Shown here piece by piece: positions 55,490-64,000 of a stretch of 64,000 nucleotides of DNA. The DNA lies in NCBI GenBank assembly GCA_029718625.1, contig CM056389.1, forward strand, positions 23,841,381-23,905,380, given 5' to 3'. The DNA comes from Synaphobranchus kaupii (lineage: Eukaryota > Chordata > Actinopteri > Anguilliformes > Synaphobranchidae). Positions within the stretch are counted from its first letter, which is position 1, and each line of letters starts with the position of its first letter. A model generated the notes under the pieces. The model ran no database searches. It was not told the origin of the DNA and was given only the letters and a program-made list of their open reading frames with translations. The position numbers and the translations under genes are program-made.

Positions 55490-57358
55490 CAGAGGAGGCT
55501 GGTCCATAGAGGCAGAGGAGGTTGCTCCTCCTCTATTTTTGAGAGACAAGAGGGAGATCAAAATATAAAAAATTTAATTGGTTAAAATAAACCATTACCA
55601 AATCTCAGTATCATTTCTAAAATAATTATTCTCTCTTTTGGGAAAAAAATCCATTATTGAAATTCTGATTAAAATGCTTCAACAGTGACACCTGCAGGGC
55701 AAGAGGGGAAAGGGCAGTCTGTGTGAAGTGGTGGTGAGGGTGGGGGGTCGGGGGGGGGGGGGGGGGGGGGTGCAGAGGAGGACGGGCTCCTGCTGTCCTC
55801 CTTAGGGCGGGATCTCATATCAATTTAATGTACTTCATTTTTTTTCATGCTAATCTGTTATTGGCCAAAACACGTAAAATGATGCGGAGGACGTCCTCCC
55901 TAACCAATCAACAACCAGAATACAGTATTGACATTGCGTTGGTCCAATGATATTTTCCAAATTTCATCTTCAATTGACCCTTCGCTAAGCCCCGCTAAGC
56001 CACTTAGTAACTGTTGCTATGTCCGCCAAGCTTTCTGTGTCCGTCAAAGAAAACATAGCATTTTCAACCATGAAAGTCTGCTACTGCCCTTTTGGAAAAT
56101 GGTAACTTTAGGAACTTTTGGAAAAATTGATCTTCAATTTCATATTTGTAGTGTAGTTTAAATGCTAGCTGAAATGATTAAAAGTAGATTTTGTGATGCT
56201 AGGTAGCATTATTTCCATCACAGCATGCTGTCTCTTTTGCTAGCTAGCTAGTACCACAGTGACAGTGGAAAACTAGCATAACAGACATAAGCAGAGGGAC
56301 TAGCTGGCTTGGCTAGGCATCAAATAACAAACCATATCTCATTCATGAACACGTTATTATCATCGGTTTGTTTACGAGATGGAGTCTGGTAACATTGATG
56401 TTATTCAGCGAACGTTAACGTTATAAAAATAGATCTGCAAATACTAACATATGGTCTTTTATATTAGTAAGCTAACCAAATGTCCAAATAAATTTCAGCA
56501 CAGTAGCTAAGTGGTAACTAGCCAGCTAACGTTAGATGCGCTCGCTTTGGCTTTAAAATGCCTAGCTAGTTACACAGTATTGCACAGTATTGATTTCAGG
56601 CTACGGAAGTGGACATTCCTTTGTATTAAATAAAAATGTTGTCAATTCACATTTGAGGTGAGATTAAATGTACTGTTTCAAATTAAATGGCTCAAGCTAG
56701 AGTCTGATATTATTTCACAAATCTATTAAATGGTCCAATTCTTTGTCTATTTAGTGGCCATTACGTTATTGCATTATTCATGTTTTTAGCTTACCAAATT
56801 TAGTTGGAGATAGTCGGCATGTAACTGCACAGCTCCAGTGCTCCACTATCAGCAGCTGTAGTTGCAGACAGTCACAGCAGCAACAAGTGTTTGTAACATT
56901 ACTCTGGACTTGGCTTCCCACTAACAAATTGCGGGAATAACATGTTTGTTAGAGAACAGTGATTTTCTTTCCTTCTTTTAAAGTTTAATTTAATGTGTCC
57001 TTTTTTAGGTAGCTAGAGCTAACGTAAACAGTAGCTATAACAGCTGACGTCCGTTACGGATAGCCGGGATATGATTAACGTTGCTTTGTTAGTGATTAGA
57101 TGTGTCTTTCCCTCTCGTTCACCTGGCCCCTTTTTTATATTCATCCTTTGTATTGTAATATGATATATGATAATATGATATTTGTTAGGTTATTATTAGG
57201 TTGCTAGTTGGATTATTGCTACATTTGAACATAAGAACATAATATAACTTGAACATAAGAAAGTAGAGATAAGTAGCCAACTAGTGTAAAATGACATGAC
57301 GCCGTGGGTTGGTTTTCCTCCTGTCCTCCCCAATTTTTTGAGTCACCAGCCGCCACTG
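55490..57358. mobile_element. Non-autonomous hAT element, perfect 8-bp duplication
   Basis: The left end CAGAGGAGGCTGGTCC and right end, read inverted, CAGTGGCGGCTGGTGACTC are related termini. GTGTGTAT flanks both (55482-55489, 57359-57366). The right-end form (CAGTGGCGGCTGGTGACTC) is common in fish. The 1.87-kb interior has no transposase frame; it includes a G run at 55751-55770. Confidence 0.85.
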
Positions 57359-57366
57359 GTGTGTAT

Positions 57367-57401
57367 ATATATATATATATGTGTGTGTGTGTATATATAT
57401 A
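57367..57401 (+). repeat. (TA)n(GT)n microsatellite between elements
   Basis: The run TATATATATATA, GTGTGTGTGT, TATATATA supplies the TA target for the Tc1 element that follows. Confidence 0.85.
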
Positions 57402-59038
57402 CAGTCAAGCCGGAAAGTCTCCCCACCCCTTTCACCTTCTCCACGTTTTATTATGTTACAGACATATTCTACAATAGATTGAGTTCATTTTTTGTCTCAA
57501 GATTCTACACAAAATAGCCCATAATGACAAAGTGAAAACAGGTTTTTAGACAATTGTGCTAATTTATAAAAAATCTAAATGTAAAATATCATATGTACAC
57601 AAGTGTGCACACCCTTTGATATGACACCCAAAAGTGAGCTGAGGTGCATTTTGTTTCCACTGATACTGCTTGAGATGTTTCTACAACTTAATTGGAGTCC
57701 ACCTGTGATAAATTCAATTGATTGGACATGATTGGGGATTGCCAACACTTGCCTATATAAGGTCCCACAGTTGACAGTGCATGTCAGAGCAAACTCCAAG
57801 CCATGGGGTCAAAGGAATTATCTGCAGACTTCAGAAACAGGATTGTGTCAAGGCATAGATCTGGAGAAGGGTACAGAAAAATCTCTGCAGCTTTACAGGT
57901 CCCAAAGAGCACAGTGGCCACCATCATTCGTAAATGGAAGAAGTTTGGAACCACCAAGAATCTTCCTAGACCTGGCCGCCCGGCCAAACTGAGCAATCGG
58001 GGAAGACGGGCCTTGGCCAGGGAGGTGAGCAGGAACCCGAGGGTCACTCTGACAGAGCTCCAGCGTATCCTTGTGGAGATGGGAGAACCTTTCAGAAGAT
58101 CAACCATCCAGGCAGCACTCCACCAATCAGGCCTTTATGGTAGTGGCCAGATGGAAGCCCCTCCTTAGTAAAAGGCACATCACAGCCCGCTTGGAGTTTG
58201 CCAAAAGGCACCTAGAGGACTCTCAAACCATGAGAATCAAGATTCTCTGGTCTGATGAAACCAAAATGGAACATTTTGGCCTGAATACCAAGCGTCACGT
58301 CTGGAGGAAACCAGGCACCGCTCATCACCTGGCTAATACCATCCCTACAGTGAAGCATGGCGGTTGCAGCATCATGATGTGGGGATGTTTTTCAGCAGCG
58401 GAACGGGGCGACTAGTCCTGATAGAGGGAAAGATGAATGCAGCTAAGTACACCGAGATCCTTGAAGAAAACCTGCTCCAGAGCGCTCTGGACCTCAGACT
58501 GGGGCGAAGGTTTACCTTCCAACATGACAAAGACCCAAAGCACACAGCCAAGAGAACAAAGGAGTGGCTTCGGAGAAAGTCTGTGCATGTCCTCGAGTGG
58601 CCCAGCCAGAGCCCAGACCTGAATCCAATTGAACATCTGTGGAAAGAGCTGAAAATGGCTGTGTACCGACGCTCCCCATCCAACCTGACGGAGCTTGCAA
58701 GGATATGCCAAGAGGAATGGGCAAAAATGTCCAGAAACAAGTGTGCCAAGCTCGTAGCTTCTTTCCCAAGATGCCTTGAAGCTGTAATCGCTGCCAAAGG
58801 TGCAGCAACCAAGTATTAGGCTAAGGGTGTGTACAGATATGTAACCCCTAAATAACCTATTTTTGTCAGTAAAATAAAATTGCATATTTTCTAAAAACCT
58901 GTTTTCACTTCGTCATTATTGGCTATTGTGTGTAAATGTTTGAGGCAAAAAATGAACTCAATCTATTGTAGTATAAGTCTGTAACGTAATAAAACGTGGA
59001 GAAGGTGAAAGGGGTGGGGAGACTTTCCGGCTTGACTG
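57402..59038 (+). mobile_element. Complete Tc1-like transposon with about 100-bp TIRs
   Basis: CAGTCAAGCCGGAAAGTCTC at 57402 and its inverse ending at 59038 lie between TA targets (57400-57401, 59039-59040). The terminal repeats are about 95% identical over roughly 100 bp. The 1.64-kb length is normal for Tc1 elements. It holds a single transposase gene with two frameshifts. Confidence 0.92.
57803..58819 (+). pseudogene. Tc1-like DD34E transposase, two frameshifts
   Basis: ATG at 57803 (MGSKELSADFRNRIVSRHRS) opens the paired-type DNA-binding region: first helix-turn-helix GYRKISAALQVPKSTVATII, then the GRP(G)R-like linker PRPGRPAKLS and the second helix-turn-helix. The frame shifts near 58135 and again near 58405. 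Catalytic residues are present across the frames: ILWSDETK (first D), FQHDKDPKHT (second D) and SPDLNPIEHLW (E), with 34 residues between the last two. The C-terminus (AAKGAATKY) ends at 58819. Total length, about 339 codons, is normal. Only the two single-base lesions prevent reading, so loss of function looks recent. Confidence 0.92.
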
Positions 59039-59044
59039 TATATA

Positions 59045-60576
59045 CACTACTCACAAAAAGTTAGGGATATTTGGCTTTCGGGTGAAATTTATGGAAAATG
59101 TAAGTTCACGCTACAGTGATATTATACGTATCATGAAAGTAGGGCATTTAAGTAGAAGCATGCAATGGTGATTTCCTCATCTCAAACAATTTATTGAAAC
59201 AAAAGCCAACAACAGTGGTGGGTATACCACAACAAAAATGTCAATGTCTCAATAACTTGTCATGTGTCCTTGAGCATCAATTACAGCTTGACAACGACGT
59301 CTCATGCTGTTCACAAGTCGACTTATTGTCTGCTGAGGCATGGCATCCCACTCTTCTTGAAGGGCAGCCCTCAGGTCATTGAGGTTCTGGGGTACAGAGT
59401 TACGAGCCTCTACACGGTGAGTCAGCTGATCCCATAGGTTTTCTATGGGATTCAGGTCTGGAGAAAGTGCAGGCCACTCCATTTGAGGTACCCCAGTCTC
59501 CAGCAGCCTTTCCCTAATGATGCGACCTCGATGAGCTGGAGCATTGTCGTCCATGAAGATGAAATTAGGCCTGTGTTGTTCATGCAGGGGCACAATGACT
59601 GGATTAATGATGTTATTCAGGTAGTATGGGCTTGTCACTGTACCATTCACAAAAGTGTAGGGCAGTTCTGTATTGACTAGACACACCTGCCCACACTGTA
59701 ACACCGCCACCACCAAAGGGTCGTCTGGTGACAACAGTGGCTGATGCATAGCGCTCTCCTTGACGTCTCCAACATCGTTGGCGGCCATCATTTCTGCTCA
59801 ACGTGAATCGACTTTCATCAGAGAACAGCACTGAGGCCCACTGGTCCCTCGTCCAGCGTAAATGCTCCCTGGCCCATGCAAGACGATGACGCCTGTGCCT
59901 GGTGGTGTGGTCAGGTACCCTTGCAGGTCGTCTAGCACGCAGACCACGCTGATGTAAACGGTTTCGAATGGTCTGACGTGACACTTGGGTGCCTCTCACC
60001 TCCCTTAAATGTGCCTGGAGTTGAGTGGCATTCATCATCCGGTTCCGCAGGGCACTGTTCACAATGAAGCGGTCATCAGTGTGGGATGTGGCCAAAGGAC
60101 GTCCACTTCTATGCTTTTCTGTGACTCTTCCAGTCTCTCTGTAACTCTGTTGCAACCTGCTGATGACACTCTGTGACACTCTAAGCTCAGTGGCCACTTC
60201 CCTCTGAGAACATCCTGTTTGAAGCCTCGCAATGGCGAGGTACTGTTGATCAATTGTTAGGTGTCGTCTTGGTCTCATGATGTCAAAATGTGAACAGCAT
60301 GATGAAGAGGACTGTTTAAATACCAATTCTAATTGAACCAGGAAATTTATTAGTCGATTCATGGATCAAACACCTGTTGTGAATTTTGCCGTTCAGCTCC
60401 TTGTTAGAGAACAGCAAGTTGTGCAAAAAGTACTGAAACATTGAATAGTTGGACATGTGCATTCAAAAGTTTAGAGAAGGTCAAATTAATTTCACCTGTA
60501 AAGGTTATAGTGCATTTTAGGTTCATCCTGAAATTTCACCCGAAAGCCGAATATCCCTAACTTTTTGTGAGTAGTG
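59045..60576 (-). mobile_element. Complete Tc1-like transposon of a second family
   Basis: CACTACTCACAAAAAGTTAG at 59045 and its inverse ending at 60576 lie between TA targets (59043-59044, 60577-60578). Only six bases (TATATA, counting targets) separate it from the previous element. It encodes one transposase on the minus strand. Confidence 0.92.
59249..60278 (-). pseudogene. Tc1-like DD34E transposase, one frameshift
   Basis: ATG at 60278 ([20 protein letters not shown]) is followed by helix-turn-helix [20 protein letters not shown] and the basic linker RSGRPLATS. The catalytic domain has VLFSDESRF (first D), FMDDNAPAH (second D) and SPDLNPIENLW (E), spaced DD34E. One extra T in a TTTT run near 59650 shifts the frame between [15 protein letters not shown] and [10 protein letters not shown]. 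The tail ends AQGHMTSY at 59249. At about 343 codons it is full length and nearly intact. This type differs clearly from the neighbouring element's transposase, so the two arrived separately. Confidence 0.92.
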
Positions 60577-60974
60577 TATATGTGTGTGGCCCCGTTTTGG
60601 AAAAAAATACCAATGCATAAGGAAAGCTGTAGATATCTTTACCAAATTGTAAACACAAGTGGACAACATATTACTGAACTAGTATAAGCAATTCTGGCTT
60701 GCTCCAGTACTTTGAAGTTGAGATATTCAGTGATAAACTATAAAAACACAAGGCGTTTTGTACTTTTTTTTGTATTCTTAAGTGTATTTTGTATAAACTG
60801 TATGTGACCACTTTGACATACATTTATTCTGTTCCAAATTTCTGAATGGTACAAGCCTCTTCTTTCATTCAAACTTTCAACCATGGATGTGCAGTGAATA
60901 GTTTTTGAGATATTGACACTTAATTGACACTAGTAAAAACTAGATGAAAATTGGGCCAAATGTGCCAAAGTAAA
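60577..60974. other. Interior of the giant foldback element
   Basis: AT-rich sequence without a recognised gene, between the Tc1 elements and the inner inverted repeat. Confidence 0.4.
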
Positions 60975-61327
60975 TACGCCATAATACATTGAGACAACGT
61001 AAAAAACTGCTAAAATAATACCGCATTTTTTTTCTCCAAAAAAGCAACGTAGGCTATTTTATGTGCCACAAAAACGAGCGTTTTACTAACAATCAAATGA
61101 GCTCCGCCAGTTGTTTTTCATAGCAAACAAGGTTGCAATTGCTTAATCCAATCAATGATGATCAAGGTCAGACCAGAAGTCAGCGAAACTGGGCCACATT
61201 CAATGTGAAAACGGTGTGCACCGTTTTTCTACGGTTACCGGGTTTAACAACATGTTTCCTCGAAACGGTGTGCAACGGGCTTTGAGGTACATTTTCTCTC
61301 ATTTGGTGGGAGTGTCAGAGGTGTTAC

Positions 61328-61389
61328 CCAATCAGCAGTGACATGTAGGCCTATATAAACCCCGCCATATTAAAAAGGCAGTGCGCACA
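61328..61389 (+). promoter_or_regulatory. Promoter with CCAAT and TATA box
   Basis: CCAATCA at 61328 and TATATAAA at 61352-61359 lie 38-62 bases ahead of ATG 61390. Upstream are two palindromic words, AAACGGTGTGCACCGTTT (61209-61226) and GAAACGGTGTGCAACG (61263-61278), possible binding sites for the element's own protein. Confidence 0.55.
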
Positions 61390-61470
61390 ATGGATCCAAC
61401 TAAAGTCCTTTACAATTGCGTCTACTGCAGCTTGGTGTATGCAACAATTGAAGACATTAGAAGACATGTT
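61390..61470 (+). pseudogene. First exon of a C2H2 zinc-finger-like transposon gene
   Basis: ATG at 61390 gives MDPTKVLYNCVYCSLVYATI then EDIRRHV. C10-x2-C13-x12-H26 is the first part of a C2H2 finger; the last histidine would fall in the next exon. The translation after HV is low-complexity and enters a Tc1 foldback at 61532. GTTTGT or GTATCT near 61470 may be the donor. The promoter context and clean start suggest a real exon. No second exon is visible to the right before the opposing gene begins, so the gene is truncated. Function unknown; such fingers often bind transposon ends. Confidence 0.4.
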
Positions 61471-61531
61471 TGTATCTTTTGCTATTGTATTTACCATTGT
61501 GGTAAATACAACTTTTCTACTCCTCTAAATA

Positions 61532-62672
61532 TACAGTATCAGTCAAACGTTTGGACACACCTACTCATAGAAGGTTTCTTTCCGTTATTTTTACTGTTTT
61601 CCACATTTTGGAATAGTAAAGACATCAAAACTATGAGATAACACAAATTAAATTATGCAAAAACCAAAAAAGTGTTAAACAAATAAAAAAAAGTCTTATA
61701 TTTTAGATTCTTCAAAGTAGCCACTCTTTGCCTTGATAACGGGTTTGCACATTCTTGCCATTCTCTCAAACAACTTTTGTGGTAAACAGGTATTCCACAG
61801 GTAAACAGGTGATGCCAACATGATTCTGTATAAAAGGATATCAAAAGACTCCTGATCTTATTTCCAGGTACTCTTAGAAGCAATACTATACCCTCTCTGC
61901 ATTTGAATGGATCTCTATGGGAATTGGGGGGTGGGACTAGATTAAGCTGTAAATTACACGGGAATAGTATGGAACCCATGGTTTGCTAAATGGCTGTAAG
62001 TCAACAAGGGTCTGAGGTACCAAACGAGCCTCAAACCATCACTCTGCTGCCAGATATGCAGTAGATATGGATGGATCGCTTGAAGGGTTGTTTCTCCTGA
62101 CAAATTTTCCTATTGAACTCTATGGAAAAATAAGTCAGGAGAAGAAACCCTTCAAGTTTTCCATCCATATCTACTGTATTTCTGGCAGCAGAGTGATGGT
62201 TTAAGGCTTGTTTGATACGTCAGACCCTTGATGACTTACAGCCATTTAGCCAACCATGTGATCCACACTGTTCCAGTGTAATTTAAAGATAAATCTAGTC
62301 CCACCCCCCAATTCCCATAGAGATCCATTCAAATGCAGAGAGGTTATAGTATTGCTTCTAAGAGTACCTGGAAATAAGATATCAGGAGTCTTTTGATATC
62401 CTTTTATACGGAATCATGATGGCATCACCTGTTTACCTGTGGAATACCTGTTTACCACAGAAGTTGTTTGAGAGAATGGCAAGAATGTACAAAGCCGTTA
62501 TCAAGGCAAAGGGTGGCTACTTTGAAGAATCTAAAATATAACACTTTTTTGGTTTTTGCATAATTTAATTTGTGTTATCTCATAGTTTTGATGTCTTTAC
62601 TATTCCACAATGTGGAAAATAGAAAAAAACCTTCTATGAGTAGGTGTGTCCAAACTTTTGACTGGTACTGTA
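61532..62672. mobile_element. 1.14-kb near-perfect foldback made of two Tc1-type ends
   Basis: The left half (61532 to about 62100) and right half (about 62110-62672) are inverted copies over about 565 bp each. Outer ends TACAGTATCAGTCAAACGTT and inverse (..CCAAACTTTTGACTGGTACTGTA) are the terminal repeat of a fish Tc1-like family. Each arm retains the last codons of a transposase (right arm plus strand: ERMARMYKAVIKAKGGYFEE, stop near 62541; left arm in reverse). It looks like two 3' halves joined head to head. It lies in what would be an intron of the zinc-finger gene. Confidence 0.9.
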
Positions 62673-62791
62673 TAATGCTAAATATTACAATAGCATATCA
62701 CAACAACAGTGATCAGCAATAATGATAGACCTAATACTCATAATAAAATAATGAGCTCCTATAGATTGATAAGAAGTGGATTATCCTTCAC

Positions 62792-63031
62792 CTGAAATGT
62801 TTGCCTTGTCATCCTGAAATGCGAGTCAAATGTTGGATCACTATACTTAGGAACCACAGTTTCCACATACCCCTTCACTCGATTGGGATGTTCTCTGCTA
62901 TTCTGGACTGCAAGGGCAGTGACTGTAACATCGAGCGTATTTTGGAGTATTAAAAACGTATTTAAACCGATTTCATCAGGCTCTGAAAATTCTTCAAAAA
63001 GAACGCAAAGAATGGCCTTCTCAGCTGCCAT
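62792..63031 (-). pseudogene. First exon of a HARBI1-like nuclease gene
   Basis: ATG at 63031 opens MAAEKAILCVLFEEFSEPDE. Later GYVETVVPKYSDPTFDSHFR and MTRQTFQ follow. The pattern V-x-x-Y-x-x-F/D-S-H-F-R-M-x-R-x-T-F is the N-terminal helix region just before the DDE domain of PIF/Harbinger nucleases and HARBI1. TTTCAG|GTGAAGG puts a splice donor at 62791. The DDE exons should follow at lower coordinates, but 62.67-61.53 kb is the Tc1 foldback and beyond it is the opposing zinc-finger exon, so the catalytic part is gone. Only this 80-codon exon is left. The family call is moderate: similar N-termini occur in relatives. Confidence 0.5.
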
Positions 63032-63348
63032 AGTTGCAACGCTTGCGTAACACTACAGGTTGTTCAACGCACCACCGTTTCCATTTAAATAAATGTTTTG
63101 CTACGTTTTGTCGGGGCTGAACGCAGCCCTAGTTAATGAAAGTAGTGGATCAGACGAGTGGAGCAAAACACCCACTTCCAGAACGTTTTAAAATGCAATA
63201 TAACAATCGATTAAGAATTATGAATATGCTATTATCAGTAGCTAAAATATCCTGATGCATAGATCGAAGCTATGCCACTGAAATGGAGCGATTGTAAAGG
63301 AGGTTGCAGTATTTTAGCTTGCATATGGTGGGCTATAATTCTCCAAGA

Positions 63349-63430
63349 GCAGTGGTTCCCAAACTCGGTCCTGGGATAGCCCTTGCATGCTGGTTTTCTT
63401 CCCAACCAAAATTGCGAGCTATATTGCAAT
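63349..63430 (+). repeat. Short dispersed repeat (GGTTCCCAAACTCGG type)
   Basis: Plus-strand copy of the repeat at 8620-8716, inserted next to the inner right arm. Noncoding. Confidence 0.55.
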
Positions 63431-63644
63431 TAGCCTGCAAAACACCTGGCGGAGCTCATTCTATTGTAAGCAAAACACTCGTTTTTGTGACACAAAAACG
63501 GCATTGCGTTTTTGGAAGGAAAACGCAGTTTTTATATGCTCAAAAACTGTGGAAAATACGGCATTTTTTATTATTTTAGCGCAGTTTTTTACGTTGTCTC
63601 AATTTATTACGCCGCCAGCAGGCAGCGCCAGCCAGAAGAATCAG

Positions 63645-64000
63645 GTAGTGGAGTGAAGCAGTGTGCTTGGCTAAGCCAATCAGAACGCTAGATTTTAGCC
63701 ACCTTCCGTTTCAACTGAAATACCTTCCGGTTTTCAACTGAGATGTCTCACACATACTACTGAAAACCCTCTCACATTCTCACAGTTCTCACACATTCAT
63801 ATAAACAACACACAAGCACACATATCAATTCTGAATATTTTCTGTGTATGTGTGTTGTTTATATGAATATGTGAGAACAAATAGTGAATGTGCGAATGCT
63901 TTGTATGTTTATGTGAGCGTAGTTAATGCAAGAGGATTTTTTGAACATGTGAGAGCATGAACATAGTGCGTGTAAGAGATTTCATGTGTCAGTGAGAGCT
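63645..64000. repeat. Right arm of the giant foldback element, cut by the window edge
   Basis: GAGTGAAGCAGTGTGCTTGG, CTAAGCCAATCAGAACGCTAG and ACACACATACACAG-like words, inverted, match 53790 back to 53498. A small extra inverted stretch at 63785-63870 (AACAACACACAAGCACACAT with ATGTGTGTTGTTTATATGAA) is not in the left arm, so the arms are not identical. Confidence 0.8.

Larger units (their letters stand above)
60975..63612. repeat. Inner inverted repeat enclosing two partial genes
   Basis: The left arm 60975-61120 (CATTGAGACAACGTAAAAAA, CACAAAAACGAGCGTTTT, GAGCTCCGCCAG) and right arm about 63435-63612 (inverse words) are about 80% alike. They enclose the zinc-finger exon, a Tc1 foldback and the HARBI-like exon. 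They could be the termini of a nested element or an old inner arm of the giant one. Confidence 0.6.
53174..64000. mobile_element. Giant long-arm foldback element, right end outside window
   Basis: It opens TATGAGGGGCCATTTGAATT inside unit E. The left arm (53174 to about 53795) is mirrored by the right arm from about 63645 to the window edge. The last bases AGTGAGAGCT pair with 53498-53507, so about 324 bases of right arm remain outside. Arms contain CTCACACGCACTG and ACTAGTGAAGCTCTCAC repeats, then TTGAAACGGAA and CTGATTGGCTTAGCCAAGC. The design parallels 38032-41970. Total length would be about 11.1 kb, about 4.9 kb without nested insertions. It carries two partial genes (61390, plus; 63031, minus). 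Confidence 0.7.

Noticed and set aside
58372..58885. Minus-strand frames over the Tc1 transposase
   Set aside because: Shadows of the plus-strand DD34E gene.
53174..64000. A Maverick/Polinton
   Set aside because: Large size and a 6-bp duplication in its relative would fit, but there is no DNA polymerase B, integrase, protease or ATPase sequence.

Overview
The window is vertebrate, almost certainly teleost, nuclear DNA. It holds three intron-poor type-1 odorant receptor (OR) copies, a tRNA-derived SINE with the common fish tail, several Tc1-like elements with DD34E transposases, many hAT-like and foldback DNA elements, chromovirus-like (sushi-type) Ty3/gypsy pieces and long GT/AC microsatellites. 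There are no operons, ribosome sites, CRISPR arrays or prokaryotic genes. It reads as a decayed OR array that has been a sink for transposons.

Backbone. Segments of one duplicated OR unit occur five times. Unit A (about 3.68-7.15 kb, minus) has a frameshifted OR. Unit B (about 11.35-15.6 kb, plus) has an OR with three frameshifts. Unit C (about 19.4-30.4 kb, plus) keeps the leader exon and splice acceptor, but its OR exon is replaced by transposon sequence. Unit D (about 33.9-38.0 and 41.98-42.4 kb, plus) has the leader fused directly to the region downstream of the OR. Unit E (50.75-53.17 kb, minus) has the only unbroken OR frame, but its ancestral start codon is ATT. A, C, D and E share a putative noncoding leader exon ending in CAG|GTAAGA or CAG|GTATGA. 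A, B, C and E share an acceptor (TTTCCCAG or TTTTCCAG) just ahead of the coding exon.

Insertions. Other unit copies often show the empty site, so many elements can be bounded to the base: a Harbinger-like element with 3-bp ATT duplications (19807-20776), a TTAA-flanked element in unit C (22910-30135) holding an hAT (22980-24606) and a further element (24790-29122) whose own terminal repeat is split by another hAT (24805-28136), an hAT in unit D (34405-35723), and a 3.9-kb foldback element with a perfect 6-bp duplication (38032-41970).

The right end, 53174 to past the window edge, appears to be one very large foldback element related to 38032-41970. Both begin TATGAGGGGCC, carry about 0.6-0.7 kb arms rich in CTCACATACA-like repeats, and have a GAAACGGAA plus TGATTGGCT block at the inner arm edge. 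The larger one holds an hAT, two Tc1 elements and a Tc1 foldback, plus two convergent partial genes: a TATA-driven zinc-finger exon and an exon resembling the start of a HARBI1-type nuclease. This long-arm, 6-bp-duplication family is the best candidate for something undescribed.

The remaining gaps (about 1.8-2.5, 7.8-8.3, 18.1-19.1, 42.4-43.1, 44.4-45.3 and 46.2-46.5 kb) show no convincing genes. All boundaries come from reading the sequence by eye. Family assignments rest on motif recognition, not database searches.
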